NCBI RefSeq assembly: GCF_006151805.1
Contig: NZ_VDDA01000003.1
Coordinates: 1 to 64,000, forward strand
Length of the DNA stretch: 64,000 nucleotides
Origin: Methylobacterium terricola
Lineage (GTDB): Bacteria; Pseudomonadota; Alphaproteobacteria; Rhizobiales; Beijerinckiaceae
Reading direction: 5' to 3'
In this document: positions 45,519 to 56,503 of the stretch, piece by piece
Numbering within the stretch: position 1 is the first letter of the stretch
How the letters are laid out: each line of letters starts with the position of its first letter
Made by a program: the position numbers and the translations under genes
The notes under the pieces: generated by a model
Told to the model about the DNA's origin: nothing
Databases searched by the model: none
The model's input: the letters and a program-made list of their open reading frames with translations, nothing else

Positions 45519-45881
45519 ATGTCCAAGCTGATGCGCGGCGGGCTCGCGATGCTGGCGATCGTCGCCGGCGCCACCACCGCCCTCGCCCAGTCGCCCGAGG
45601 TGCCCTTGCAGGGCCGCACCCGCGACCCGAACCTGCCACCCCTGAACCAGACCATCCCCGAGAAGGTCCGGCCCGGCGACGCGACCTCGAACGCCGACAA
45701 GTCCGACACCACCGGCTCGACGCTGAGCGACAAGCTCCAGCAATCGGACGGCGTGATCAAGCCGCCGGCCACCGGCGCCCCGGACATGGCGGTGCGGCCG
45801 CCGGACCCGACCCCGAACTCGACCCCGGTGATCAAGCCGGGCGAGCTGCCGGGCCAGGGCCCGAACACCCAGGCCAAATAG
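45519..45881 (+). CDS. Small exported proline-rich protein, function unknown
   Basis: A 120-residue protein with a signal peptide (KLMRGGLAMLAIVAGATTALAQS). The mature region is disordered and rich in Pro, Asp, Thr and Gln (RTRDPNLPPLNQTIPEKVRP, GVIKPPATGAPDMAVRPPDP). ATG 45519 has GGGAGA upstream. Comparable short proline-rich periplasmic proteins are common in Methylobacterium, but I know no function. It stands alone between the amidases and purA. Confidence 0.6.
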   Translation: MSKLMRGGLAMLAIVAGATTALAQSPEVPLQGRTRDPNLPPLNQTIPEKVRPGDATSNADKSDTTGSTLSDKLQQSDGVIKPPATGAPDMAVRPPDPTPNSTPVIKPGELPGQGPNTQAK

Positions 45882-46032
45882 CCGCCGCGCGGCGTATCCA
45901 CCGACCGTCGCTTGATTTCCCGGCCGGGATCGCCGAAGAGCGCACACGCGTGACACCATCCGCAGCCGATCAGCCCCGCGCCTTCCTCGCGCCGGGGCTT
46001 TTCGCGCGGCGGCCAGGGACGGGTATGTGGAT

Positions 46033-47325
<1,293 letters not shown>

Positions 47326-47398
47326 GCGGAATCCAGCGCGTACGAAGGCGGGCGAAGCTTGACGCCCGCCGCCCCGCACGACAAGGCATGCGGCGACC

Positions 47399-48772
47399 AT
47401 GGCCGATTATTATCCCCTGCTCGCCCGCGCCCTCGAGGCCCTGCCCGAACGTTCGCCCGATCTGCGGCACACGGTCTACGAGCGCGCCCGCGCGGCGCTG
47501 ATCGGCCAGCTCCGCTCCCTCGACCCGCCGCTGTCGGAGGCCGACATCGAGGCGGAGCGCGTCTCCCTCGACCGGGCGATCGCCCGGCTCGAGATCGAGC
47601 ATGGCGGCCTGCCCGAGCCGGAGCCCGCCCCCCTCGAGCCGCCCCGCGCGGCGGAGCCGCCGCCGGAACCCGCAAGGCCGCTGGAGCCGGCACCGCCGGT
47701 GGGTCTGCCCCGCGCGGTCGCTCCCGCGCCTGAGATCAAGTCCCCTCCCGACCAGCCACCTCCCGCCGGACCGTCCCCCGCCGAGCTGCCGGCGCCGCAC
47801 CACACCGACGCCCTGCCGGAGGCCGGTCCCCCGGTCGAGCTGAAGCTGCCGCCGGCGCGGCCGCGCAACCCGGAGCCGGCCGAGGAGCCGGCGGGCCCGG
47901 ATGCCGGCCTCGCCGCGCCGCAGCGCCCCCGTCTCGACGTGGTGGCGCCGAAGCGCGACCGCTCGCGCCTGGTGCGCAACGGGATCGTGGCGGCGGTGCT
48001 GGCGGGGGTAGTCGGCGCCATCGCGGTCACCGCCTGGTCGCTGCGCGACAACCCCGCCGCCCTGCCGACGGGCTTCGCCGAGAACGGGCCCAACCGTCCG
48101 GCCGAGAGCCAGGATTCGAAGTTCGCCGACCGGGTCGGCGGCGAGCGGGCACCCCAGGCCCCTGCCCCCGCACCGGCTCCCGCCCCCGCGAGCCAGGGCA
48201 GCGCCCCGCGGCCGTCGCCGACGCCCGACATCGCGGTGGCGCAGCGCGGCACCCTCTACGAGGAGAACGGCCCGCAGGGCTCGGCCCCGAAGGCGACGCA
48301 GGCCCGGGTGGTCTGGCGCCTGGACGCCGTCAATGCCGGCCAGGGCCAACCGCTCCAGACCGTGGTGCGCGCCACGATCGACGTGCCCGATGCAGGCCTG
48401 AGCCTCGCCATGGTCCTGCGCCGCAACACCGACGCGACCTTGCCGGCCTCGCACATCGTCGAGCTGACCTTCACCGCGACCGACCCGAGCCGCACGGTGC
48501 GCGACGTCGGCCTGATCCAGTTCAAGGACGAGGAATCCGGCCGCGGCTCACCGGTCTCCGGCCTGCCGGTGCCGGTGCGCGACAACCTGTTCCTGATCGG
48601 CCTCTCGAACCTCAAGGCCGATATCGATCGCAACACCGACCTGCTGCTCAAGCGCAACTGGATCGACCTGCCGATCCGCTACGCCAACGGCAACCGCGCG
48701 ATCCTGACCTTCGAGAAGGGCAATGCCGGCGAGAAGGTGCTGCGGGAGGCGTTCGAGCAGTGGCAGCCGTGA
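47399..48772 (+). CDS. Single-span membrane protein with proline-rich cytoplasmic arm, function unknown
   Basis: A 457-residue protein. It has an N-terminal helical domain of about 70 residues (YYPLLARALEALPERSPDLRHTVYERARAAL), a long Pro/Glu/Ala-rich linker (residues 75-185), one membrane helix (GIVAAVLAGVVGAIAVTAWSL, near residue 200), a second Pro/Ala linker and a folded C-terminal domain (about 290-457). The C-terminal domain carries RVVWRLDAVNAGQGQPLQT and ends AILTFEKGNAGEKVLREAFEQW. Homologues of this layout lie beside purA in related Rhizobiales as far as I recall. The function is unknown. No enzyme motif is seen. Confidence 0.75.
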   Translation: MADYYPLLARALEALPERSPDLRHTVYERARAALIGQLRSLDPPLSEADIEAERVSLDRAIARLEIEHGGLPEPEPAPLEPPRAAEPPPEPARPLEPAPPVGLPRAVAPAPEIKSPPDQPPPAGPSPAELPAPHHTDALPEAGPPVELKLPPARPRNPEPAEEPAGPDAGLAAPQRPRLDVVAPKRDRSRLVRNGIVAAVLAGVVGAIAVTAWSLRDNPAALPTGFAENGPNRPAESQDSKFADRVGGERAPQAPAPAPAPAPASQGSAPRPSPTPDIAVAQRGTLYEENGPQGSAPKATQARVVWRLDAVNAGQGQPLQTVVRATIDVPDAGLSLAMVLRRNTDATLPASHIVELTFTATDPSRTVRDVGLIQFKDEESGRGSPVSGLPVPVRDNLFLIGLSNLKADIDRNTDLLLKRNWIDLPIRYANGNRAILTFEKGNAGEKVLREAFEQWQP

Positions 48773-48832
48773 TCGTCTGATCGCGATCCCCGGACCGACG
48801 GCCGGCCAGAGATCGCGCGAAGCCGCTACCGC

Positions 48833-50524
48833 TCACGCCGCCCGGACGGTCGCGAGGAACCTGACGACCTCGGCCGAGAGATGCTCGGACTGACGCGACA
48901 GCTCGGACGCGGAAGCCAGGACCTGATGCGCGGCCGCGCCGGTCTGCTCGGAGGCGCGCGCGACGCTGGCGACGTTGCCGGTCACCTCGGACGTGCCGCT
49001 CGCGGCCTGCGCCACGTTGCGGACGATCTCCTGCGTCGCCGCGCCCTGCTGCTCCACCGCGGAGGCGATGGAGGCCGCGACGCCATTGATCTCCTGGATC
49101 CGCCCCGCGATGCCCCCGATCGCGCCGACGGCCTGTCCGGTCACACCCTGGACCTGGCCGATGCGCTGGCCGATCTCGTCGGTCGCCCGGGCCGTCTGCG
49201 TGGCGAGCTCCTTCACCTCGGCCGCCACGACGGCGAAGCCGCGGCCCGCCGTGCCGGCCCGCGCGGCCTCGATCGTCGCGTTGAGGGCGAGCAGGTTGGT
49301 CTGGCCGGCGATGGTGGAGATCATCCCGACCATCGCCCCGATCTGCTCGGCGGCGTGGCTGAGCTCCTGCACGAGGCGCAAGGTCTGGTCGGCCTCGGCG
49401 ACGGCGGCCTGGGCCATCCCGGCCGAGCCGGCGACCTGCCGGCCGATCTCCTGCACGGTGGTCCCCAGCTCCTCGGCGGCGGCGGCCACCGTGCTGACAT
49501 GGGCGGCCGCCTCCTCCGCCGCGGCCGCGACCGTGATCGATTGCGACGCGGTCCCGGCCGCCGTCGCGGTCATCTGCTCGGCCGTCGCCTGCAGTTCGGT
49601 GGCGGACGACGAGACGATGCCGACGATGCCGCCGACCGCCCGCTCGAACCCGTCGGCGAGCTCCATCATCGTGCGCTTGCGCTCCCGCGCGGCAGCCGCG
49701 TCGGCGACGCGCCGGATTTCGGCCTCCTCGGCGGCCTTGCGCGCCACCATCGCCTTGATGCCCTCGACCGCGCGGGCGACGACGCCGACCTCGTCGCCGC
49801 GCGCCGCCTCCCTAATCTCCGCCTCGGTCTCACCGGCGGCCATGCGCTGCAGCACCGCGACGAGGCGGCCGAGCGGGCGCGTGATGCCGAAGACTGCGAT
49901 CAGGAAGACCGCGGCCAGCCCGGCCAGCATGCCGGCGGCACTGGCGCCGATCAGGGCATGGCGGATGGCGTTGGTCTGGTCGGTCAGGTCGTCCGAGCCC
50001 TTCTCCATGTAGGTGCGGATATCGTCGGCGAGCTTGTTTCCGTCGTCGACCAGGACCTTGAAGACCGGGTCGATGCGGTAGTGCACGACGGCGAGAGCCT
50101 CGGCATTGTGATTGGAGATGCCGAAACGGCGGGCATCGCTGGCCGCCCGAACGAAGCGGTTGATGCGGGCCGATTGCTCATCGATGCGGGTCGTGAAGGT
50201 CGGGGCTTCGTCGCGCAGCTCAGCGAGCGTCTGCTTGAGTTCGGGCACGCCCGCTTCGAACGCCGCATCGGCCGCCTGCACCTGCTCCGGCTCGGTCTCG
50301 GCGATGATGCGGTAGATGTAGTAGTTGAGTTCGACGAGGTGGCGAGTCACGCGCCGTGCCGTCGAGACGGCGCGGGCCTCCCGCACAATGAAGAGGCTGT
50401 AGGCGTCATCGATCGTCGTCATGCGCGCCTGCGCGTAGCAGATGCAGCCGCCGACGATCAGGCCGATCAGCGCGATGATGCTGGAGATCTTGTGCAGGAT
50501 CTTGATGTCGGACAATCGTGGCAT
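48833..50524 (-). CDS. Methyl-accepting chemotaxis protein
   Basis: A 563-residue transmembrane receptor. An N-terminal helix ([20 protein letters not shown]) leads to a periplasmic four-helix sensor (about 35-185). A second membrane helix ([21 protein letters not shown]) is followed by a HAMP domain ([22 protein letters not shown]) and the cytoplasmic signalling hairpin. The hairpin tip [20 protein letters not shown] and the [22 protein letters not shown] stretch match the conserved core. The C-terminus ([10 protein letters not shown]) has no CheR-binding pentapeptide. No che genes are adjacent, so it is an orphan receptor signalling to a distant chemotaxis system. Ligand unknown. Confidence 0.95.
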   Translation of the reverse strand: MPRLSDIKILHKISSIIALIGLIVGGCICYAQARMTTIDDAYSLFIVREARAVSTARRVTRHLVELNYYIYRIIAETEPEQVQAADAAFEAGVPELKQTLAELRDEAPTFTTRIDEQSARINRFVRAASDARRFGISNHNAEALAVVHYRIDPVFKVLVDDGNKLADDIRTYMEKGSDDLTDQTNAIRHALIGASAAGMLAGLAAVFLIAVFGITRPLGRLVAVLQRMAAGETEAEIREAARGDEVGVVARAVEGIKAMVARKAAEEAEIRRVADAAAARERKRTMMELADGFERAVGGIVGIVSSSATELQATAEQMTATAAGTASQSITVAAAAEEAAAHVSTVAAAAEELGTTVQEIGRQVAGSAGMAQAAVAEADQTLRLVQELSHAAEQIGAMVGMISTIAGQTNLLALNATIEAARAGTAGRGFAVVAAEVKELATQTARATDEIGQRIGQVQGVTGQAVGAIGGIAGRIQEINGVAASIASAVEQQGAATQEIVRNVAQAASGTSEVTGNVASVARASEQTGAAAHQVLASASELSRQSEHLSAEVVRFLATVRAA

Positions 50525-51025
50525 ATCTTCATTCCCTTATTTGCCGCAGCGTACAATTCGGGACCTAACAGCCATTTAATCGATGGAATCAAATCCAATA
50601 CGGTGCTTTTTTGAACAACGATGCTTCAAAATTCGACACGATCTCTCAGGAATCATCCACGGCACCGGCGCAAATTTGCCACGAATACAACGATACGTTA
50701 CAAACTGGCGAGACCATGCCTACCCTGCCCTGCACGCGCCGCAACGGACCCAGCAGAATGCCGTCCGCGAGCCGTGCCGGCGCCCCCGAGACCTCGGGGT
50801 CACGGCGTCGCATCCGGACCGCCGTGACGAGAAGGCCCCGGGAATTCCCCTGGCCCCCCCGACGCGGGCTCCGCATGCATGGCCGACCGCCTCAGGAGAG
50901 AGTGGGAGCGCCCGCCCCGGCGCGCTAAGCTGAACCGTCGCATCGGTCCCGTGATCCGGTCGCCGATGCCACTTCGCCTCCGAAGGCCCTCCCACCGAAG
51001 GCAACCCCGCCTTGGCCCATACCCC
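50525..51025. other. Divergent intergenic region
   Basis: About 500 bases between the chemotaxis receptor and the AEC transporter. It is moderately AT-rich to about 50710, probably carrying the receptor promoter, then GC-rich. Three short overlapping open frames here lack ribosome sites and family resemblance. Confidence 0.45.
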
Positions 51026-51958
51026 ATGACCGGCGCCGTCCTGCTGGCCCTTTTGCCGGTCGTGATCCTGACGGCCCTCGGGCTGACCTTGCGCCGACTC
51101 CGGTTCCTGGCCGAATCCTTCTGGCCGCAGGCCGAGCGGCTCGGCTACTTCGTGCTGCTGCCGAGCCTGTTCTTCCACAGCCTCGCCACCGCGCGGATCG
51201 AGGGGGTGCCCGTGGGGGCGCTCGCCCTGACGCTGATCCTCTCGACCCTCATCGTGGCAGGCCTCGCCCTCGCGGTGCGGCCATGGCTCCGGGTCGACGG
51301 GCCGGCCTTCACCTCGGTGTTCCAGGGCAGCGTGCGGTTCAACAACTATGTCGGGGTGACGCTGGCCGCCGGGCTGTTCGGCGCGCAAGGGGTCGCGCTC
51401 GCGGCGATCTGCAACGCGGCGATCGTGCCGACGGTCAACATCCTGTGCGTGCTGGTCTTCGCCCGTCACGGCGCGGCGCGGCTGACGGCGCGCGGGGTGG
51501 TGCGCCAGCTCGTCACCAATCCGCTGATCGTGTCGTCGCTGGCCGGGATGGCGGTCCAGCTCCTCGGCTGGGGCCTGCCCCCGGGACTGGAGCCGGCCCT
51601 GCGGACGCTGGGGGCCGCCTCGCTGCCGATCGGCCTGCTCTGCGTCGGCGCAGCGCTCGAATTCGGCGGTGCGCGGGCGTGGCTGCGGCCGGTGGCGTCG
51701 GCCTCGGCGATGAAGTTCGGGGCGATGCCAGCGGCGACCCTTCTGGTCGCCTCGTGCCTCGGCCTGCACGGGCCGGCGCTCACCACGGCCCTGCTGTTCC
51801 AGGTCCTGCCGACCGCCTCCTCGGCCTACATCCTGGCGCGCCAGCTCGGCGGCGATGCGCCGCTGATGGCCGGCATCAGGGCGGTGCAGACCGTGCTCGC
51901 GCTGGTGGCGATGCCGGTGGTGCTGATCGGCCTGTCGGCCCTGGTGGCGATGGGGTGA
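51026..51958 (+). CDS. AEC-family (auxin efflux carrier-like) transporter
   Basis: A 310-residue polytopic membrane protein with about ten helices and the two-fold inverted layout of AEC/BART transporters. Helix 1 is ALLPVVILTALGLTLRRLRF. The conserved crossover region is FQGSVRFNNYVGVTLAAGLFG. The second half begins VTNPLIVSSLAGMAVQLLGW, with the partner crossover QVLPTASSAYILARQLGGD. AEC members in bacteria carry malate, malonate or other organic acids; the substrate here is unknown. ATG 51026 is chosen because earlier in-frame starts add Arg-rich sequence. Confidence 0.88.
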   Translation: MTGAVLLALLPVVILTALGLTLRRLRFLAESFWPQAERLGYFVLLPSLFFHSLATARIEGVPVGALALTLILSTLIVAGLALAVRPWLRVDGPAFTSVFQGSVRFNNYVGVTLAAGLFGAQGVALAAICNAAIVPTVNILCVLVFARHGAARLTARGVVRQLVTNPLIVSSLAGMAVQLLGWGLPPGLEPALRTLGAASLPIGLLCVGAALEFGGARAWLRPVASASAMKFGAMPAATLLVASCLGLHGPALTTALLFQVLPTASSAYILARQLGGDAPLMAGIRAVQTVLALVAMPVVLIGLSALVAMG

Positions 51959-51968
51959 GAGGGCCGGC

Positions 51969-52859
51969 TTAAGCCGGCACCCCCGCCCGCGGCGCCTCGC
52001 GGGTGGCAAGGTTGCGCTTGACCGCGTCCTGCACCTTCTCGAAGGCCCGCACCTCGATCTGCCGCACCCGCTCACGGGAGACGCCGAACTCGCTCGAGAG
52101 GTCCTCCAGCGTGATCGGGTCGTCGGCGAGGCGGCGGGCCTCGAAGATCCGGCGCTCGCGCGGGTTGAGCACGCCGAGCGCGTCCTTGAGGGCAGCGAGG
52201 CGATTCTGCCCCTCCTCCTCGCGGGCGAGCACGGTCTCCTGGGTCGGGCTGTCGTCGACGAGCCAGTCCTGCCACTCGCCCTCGCCCTCCTCGCGCAAGG
52301 GCGCGTTGAGCGACGCGTCGCCGCCGAGGCGGCGGTTCATGTCGATCACGTCCTGCTCGGGCACGCCGAGGCGGGTGGCGATCTGCTTGACCTGATCGGG
52401 GCGCAGATCGCCCTCGTCGAGAGCGGAGATACGGCCCTTCGCCTTGCGCAGGTTGAAGAACAGCTTCTTCTGGTTCGCGGTGGTGCCCATCTTCACGAGC
52501 GACCACGAGCGCAGGATGTATTCTTGAATCGCTGCCTTGATCCACCACATGGCATAGGTGGCGAGGCGGAAGCCCTTGTCGGGGTCGAAGCGCTTGACGG
52601 CCTGCATCAGGCCGACATTGCCCTCGGACACCACCTCGCCGATCGGCAAGCCGTAGCCGCGATAGCCCATGGCGATCTTGGCCACGAGCCGCAGGTGGGA
52701 GGTCACGAGCTTGTGGGCGGCGTCGCGGTCGCCATGTTCACGCCAGCTCTTGGCGAGCATGTATTCCTCCGTCGGCTCCAGCATCGGGAACCGGCGAATC
52801 TCGTCGAGGTAGCGCGACAGGCCCCCTTCGTTGGCGAGCACAGGAAGTGCAGCAGCCAT
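51969..52859 (-). CDS. rpoH: RNA polymerase sigma-32 factor (heat-shock)
   Basis: A 296-residue group-3 sigma factor directing heat-shock transcription. Region 1.2/2.1 is EYMLAKSWREHGDRDAAHKL. Region 2.2-2.4 is SEGNVGLMQAVKRFDPDKGF followed by LATYAMWWIKAAIQEYILRS. The RpoH box is QKKLFFNLRKAKG, specific for sigma-32. Region 4 includes the helix-turn-helix TLEDLSSEFGVSRERVRQIEV. A GAGGAGGTTGGA ribosome site precedes the ATG. Several rpoH copies are usual in Rhizobiales, so this may be one of two or more. It diverges from nothing close; rluD lies 247 bases upstream on the same strand. Confidence 0.96.
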   Translation of the reverse strand: MAAALPVLANEGGLSRYLDEIRRFPMLEPTEEYMLAKSWREHGDRDAAHKLVTSHLRLVAKIAMGYRGYGLPIGEVVSEGNVGLMQAVKRFDPDKGFRLATYAMWWIKAAIQEYILRSWSLVKMGTTANQKKLFFNLRKAKGRISALDEGDLRPDQVKQIATRLGVPEQDVIDMNRRLGGDASLNAPLREEGEGEWQDWLVDDSPTQETVLAREEEGQNRLAALKDALGVLNPRERRIFEARRLADDPITLEDLSSEFGVSRERVRQIEVRAFEKVQDAVKRNLATREAPRAGVPA

Positions 52860-53106
52860 TCCAACCTCCTCAAAGCTCCCCGCAAGACTGGGCGAGCGCG
52901 AACGACCTCCCGTTGGCCGGCCGTTCGATCTGCCACCATAGCAGAGAGCGGTCCGGCCGGGTAGCGACGGGTGTCGCGACTAACGCGTGAGGCGCCATTT
53001 GGTGCTGCCGTGGCCGTTTGCCGCGTGCGGTGCCGCACTGACGCAAGGAGAGCCCGAGTCGCCTCTTTCGTCAATGAGACGTGCGAGGGAGGTCGTTTCG
53101 TCCCGG

Positions 53107-54096
53107 TCAGGGCGTCAGCGCGGCGATCAGCCGGGCCATGTCGGGCGGCGGCGGGCTCTCGAAGCGCATCGACGCGCCGCTGCGCGGGTGCCGGAAGCCG
53201 AGGAGCGCCGCATGCAGGGCCTGCCGGCCAAGGGCGTCGAGCGCCTGGCGCGCCTCCGGCTCGAGGCGATTCGCCTTGGTGCGGAACGCCGCGCCGTAGA
53301 CCGCATCCCCCAGGAGCGGGTGGCCGCGATGCGCCAGGTGCACGCGGATCTGGTGGGTACGCCCGGTCTCGAGGCGGCAACGCACCAACCCGACCGGCTC
53401 CTGGCGCCCGAGCACGTCCTCGGTGCGGTAATGGGTGATGGCGTGGCGGCCGCGGCCCTCGCGCACCACCGCGATCTTCTCGCGGTTGCGCTCCGAGCGG
53501 GCGAGCGCCGCGTCGATCGTGCCGGCAGCCGGATCCGGCACGCCCCAGACGAGGGCCAGGTAGGCGCGCTCCAGCGGTCCGGTGCGGCCGTGATCGGCGA
53601 ATTGCGCCGAGAGGTCCTGGTGGGCGAGGTCGGTCTTGGCCACCACCATCAGGCCGGTCGTGTCCTTGTCGAGGCGGTGGACGATGCCGGGGCGGGCGAC
53701 GCCGCCGATGCCCGACAGGCTCGCCCCGCAATGGGCGAGCAGCGCGTTGACCAGCGTGCCGCTGTCGTTGCCCGCCCCCGGATGCACCACCAGCCCCGCC
53801 GGCTTGTCGATCACGATCAGGTCGTCGTCCTCGTAGACCACGGCGAGGTCGCGCTCCTCCGGCTCCGGCTCGGCCGGGCGCGGCGCCGGCACCGTCACGG
53901 CGACGCGCTGGCCGCCGACGACCTTGGCGGAGGGATCGCCCGCGGGGGCTCCGTCCAGGGTCACCTGGCCCTCGCGCATCAGCGCCTGCAGGCGGCTGCG
54001 CGACAGGTCCGGCCACAGCCGCGCCAGCGCCCGGTCCAGCCGCTCGCTCCCCTCCCCCGGCGGGATCGCTCCCTCCCGCACCTCAGCCTCGCTCAA
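53107..54096 (-). CDS. rluD: RluA-family 23S rRNA pseudouridine synthase (RluD-like)
   Basis: A 329-residue enzyme converting specific uridines of 23S rRNA to pseudouridine. An N-terminal S4 RNA-binding domain (LDRALARLWPDLSRSRLQALMREGQVTLDG) is followed by the catalytic domain with the invariant Asp in GIVHRLDKDTTGLMVVAKTD, plus LVVHPGAGNDSGTLVNALL and the RTHQIRVHLAHRGHPLLGD motif. The start is TTG 54096 with GGGAGA upstream; no in-frame ATG lies nearby. RluD modifies helix 69; RluC is the other possible assignment, although RluD is favoured by the S4 spacing. Confidence 0.9.
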   Translation of the reverse strand: MSEAEVREGAIPPGEGSERLDRALARLWPDLSRSRLQALMREGQVTLDGAPAGDPSAKVVGGQRVAVTVPAPRPAEPEPEERDLAVVYEDDDLIVIDKPAGLVVHPGAGNDSGTLVNALLAHCGASLSGIGGVARPGIVHRLDKDTTGLMVVAKTDLAHQDLSAQFADHGRTGPLERAYLALVWGVPDPAAGTIDAALARSERNREKIAVVREGRGRHAITHYRTEDVLGRQEPVGLVRCRLETGRTHQIRVHLAHRGHPLLGDAVYGAAFRTKANRLEPEARQALDALGRQALHAALLGFRHPRSGASMRFESPPPPDMARLIAALTP

Positions 54097-54198
54097 CCCG
54101 TCTCTCCCGCGCCATCGCCCGAAAACGCAGCCGGGATACGATTTCGGGCTTGTGCCCGTCCAGGCCCCTGGCTATACAGCCGCCATCCCGCCGGGCCA

Positions 54199-54274
54199 GC
54201 TCCCATCGTCTAGCGGTCTAGGACGTCGCCCTCTCACGGCGAAAACAGGGGTTCGAGTCCCCTTGGGAGCGCCA
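54199..54274 (+). tRNA. tRNA-Glu (anticodon CTC)
   Basis: A cloverleaf can be drawn. The acceptor arms GCTCCCA (54199-54205) and TGGGAGC (54264-54270) enclose a D-arm region with TCTAGCGGTCTAGGA. The anticodon stem TCGCC/GGCGA carries the loop CTCTCAC, giving anticodon CTC for GAG. The T-arm is GGGGTTCGAGTCCCC. Discriminator G and encoded CCA (54272-54274) follow. It lies in the gap between rluD and the DUF418 gene. Confidence 0.96.
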
Positions 54275-54398
54275 CCGGCCGGAGATCTCATCGAAGCTTG
54301 GTTCTGTACGTACCGTTTGCCTCCGGCACGTGGTGTCTTGCTTCGATCGACTGTCTCTGCGTCTTGCGATTGCTCCACCTTGGTCGATCGGCGCCGCC

Positions 54399-55595
54399 TC
54401 AGGCGCCCGGCTCGGGGCGACGCCCATAGGTGAGCGCCCGCCACAGCCCTTCCAGCGGACCGAAGCGGTGATGCGCGAGCCACCACCGGCTCGCGACGGC
54501 CTGTGCGCCGTAGACCGCCAGAACGAGGGCGAGCCCGGTCGCGAGGTCGAGCCGGCCGAACAACCCGAGTCCGTAACCGTAGAAAATGAAGCCGAGCACG
54601 AGCGACTGCACGATGTAGTTGGTGAAGGCCATGCGCCCGACCGGCTCCGCCCAGGCGAGCCCGCGCCGCCCCGCCCTCGTGGTCCCGACCGCCAGGATGG
54701 CGAGGGCGTAGCCCAGGGCGAGGACGATCGTGCCGAGCGGCGCGGCGACGATCTCCGCCCGCCCGAGCGACGGCCAGCCGGAATAATGCCGCGTCGCCGT
54801 GGCGAGCGTCAGCGCCGTACCGGTGCCCATCGCGAGGCACGCCGCCCACCCTAGCGCCCACGCATGGTGCCCGGCCCGCCAGACCAGGCCGCTCCGCCAC
54901 GCCACCACGCCGAGCAGGAACAGCCCCAGCGTGCGCGGCAGGACGAAAGCGTGCAGGGGCAGGAATCCGGCGATCTCCTCGATCCGGAACCGCAGGATCT
55001 CCGGGAAGCTCCCTGTGGCGTAGACCCGGTCGGCCGCCGCCACCTGATGCAGCAGCCAGGCCCGGCTCGGGAACGCGACGAGCGGTGGCAGGAGAGGCTG
55101 GACGAGGGACAATCCCAGGAACACGGCGCTTCCGAGAGCCGGCAGCCAGGTCGGCCCGAACAGGAACGGCAGCACGATCAGGCCGGCGAGGGCGTATTCC
55201 GTCAGGATGTCGCCGTTCCAGATCAGCACGAGATGGATCAGCCCGAAGCCGAGGAGGACGAGCAGGCGCCGCATCAGGAGCATAGCCCGTCGGGCCGGCG
55301 CCATGCGCTCGAACTGGATCGCGAGGCCGACCCCGAACAGCAGCGAGAACAGTGCGAAGGCCTTCATGTCGACGAAGGTCGACAGGATTGCGTCGATCCC
55401 GCGGTCGATCGCCCGCTCCGGCGGCCCCGACACGAATTGCCGGAAGATCGAGACCCGGAACTCGAATTCCAGGTTGATGGCGAGGACGCCGAGGAGCGCC
55501 AGCCCGCGCAGGGCGTCGAGGATCCCGAGGCGGGCAGTGGGTTCGACCGGGGCGGCAGGGCTTCCAGGTGCGGAAGCGCGGTCGGCGGCGAGCAT
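54399..55595 (-). CDS. DUF418-family polytopic membrane protein
   Basis: A 398-residue membrane protein with about nine helices. The conserved start LGILDALRGLALLGVLAINL and the C-terminal YIVQSLVLGFIFYGYGLGLFG mark the DUF418 (YeiB-like) family. The family is related to acyltransferase 3-like proteins and has no established substrate. The first 20 residues are Ala/Pro-rich. It is the only gene between tRNA-Glu and the tetronate cluster and appears monocistronic. Confidence 0.85.
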   Translation of the reverse strand: MLAADRASAPGSPAAPVEPTARLGILDALRGLALLGVLAINLEFEFRVSIFRQFVSGPPERAIDRGIDAILSTFVDMKAFALFSLLFGVGLAIQFERMAPARRAMLLMRRLLVLLGFGLIHLVLIWNGDILTEYALAGLIVLPFLFGPTWLPALGSAVFLGLSLVQPLLPPLVAFPSRAWLLHQVAAADRVYATGSFPEILRFRIEEIAGFLPLHAFVLPRTLGLFLLGVVAWRSGLVWRAGHHAWALGWAACLAMGTGTALTLATATRHYSGWPSLGRAEIVAAPLGTIVLALGYALAILAVGTTRAGRRGLAWAEPVGRMAFTNYIVQSLVLGFIFYGYGLGLFGRLDLATGLALVLAVYGAQAVASRWWLAHHRFGPLEGLWRALTYGRRPEPGA

Positions 55596-55822
55596 GGGGC
55601 ACCCGTTCGGGCCTGTGCCCGCTTTCGGCCCCGGTCGTCAGGATCGATGGATCCGACTGGCGGCCTGGAACTGCGCATCTTCCCCTTGCGCCTGTCCCAC
55701 GGTCAAGCCGGCCGGTCCGTGACAGGACGCTCGCCGATGTGGCATCGGCCGATGGGCGGCCTGCGATTTGCGCCCCGCCCGTGATCGGGACCGCTCGGCG
55801 TGGTGCCGCGCCGTGCCGGCCC

Positions 55823-56503
55823 TCAATGCTCGTGCCCGTGCTCCGGCAGCGTCAGCCCGAAATGGCTCACCAGGTCCTGCACCTGCGCCGGGGTCAGGTG
55901 GCGCGGGTTGAGGTTGCGCAGCAGCAGGTACAGCTTGGCCGTCTCCTCCAGCTCCTCGGTGGCGAACACTGCCGCCTCGAGAGTGTCGCCGGCCACCACC
56001 GGGCCGTGATTGGCAAGCAGCACCGAGGAATACTGGCCGGCGAGCCCCCGGATCGCGTCGGCCACCGCCGGGTCGCCGGGGCGGTAATACGGCACCAGGG
56101 CCACCGCGCCGGCCCGCATCAGGCTGTAGGGGGTGAGCGGCGGCAGCACCGCGCGGGGATCGATCTCCGGCAGCATCGAGACCGCGACGGCATGGGTCGA
56201 GTGGAGGTGGACGATCGCACGGGCCGAGGCCCGGCTGTCGTAGAGGGCGCCGTGGAGCGGGATCTCCTTCGTGGGCTTGTCGCCCGACACGAGCCGCCCG
56301 TCCCGGTCGAGGCGGGAGATCCGGGCCGGATCGAGGAAGCCGAGCGAGGCGTTGGTCGGCGTCACCAGCCAGCCGCCGTCGTCGAGGCGCAGCGAGATGT
56401 TGCCCGACGAGCCGGGGGTCAGGCCACGCTCGAACAGCGAGCGGCCGAAGCGGCAGATCGCCTCGCGCAGGGCATTCTCGCTCAGGGTCGATACATCCGT
56501 CAC
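55823..56503 (-). CDS. otnC: 3-oxo-tetronate 4-phosphate decarboxylase (class II aldolase family)
   Basis: A 226-residue zinc-dependent class II aldolase-fold enzyme. It decarboxylates 3-oxo-tetronate 4-phosphate to dihydroxyacetone phosphate, the last step of threonate/erythronate breakdown. The active-site loop TPGSSGNISLR, zinc-binding HLHSTHAVAV and ANHGPVVAG are visible. Its assignment as OtnC rather than a fuculose-phosphate aldolase rests on the neighbouring otnK, otnI and ltnD. GTG 56503 overlaps the LacI gene stop as GTGA. The C-terminal LPEHGHEH tail is His-rich. Confidence 0.88.
   Translation of the reverse strand: MTDVSTLSENALREAICRFGRSLFERGLTPGSSGNISLRLDDGGWLVTPTNASLGFLDPARISRLDRDGRLVSGDKPTKEIPLHGALYDSRASARAIVHLHSTHAVAVSMLPEIDPRAVLPPLTPYSLMRAGAVALVPYYRPGDPAVADAIRGLAGQYSSVLLANHGPVVAGDTLEAAVFATEELEETAKLYLLLRNLNPRHLTPAQVQDLVSHFGLTLPEHGHEH

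Noticed and set aside
51969..52859. Housekeeping sigma-70 (RpoD) assignment
   Set aside because: The protein is too short (296 residues), lacks region 1.1, and has the QKKLFFNLR RpoH box.
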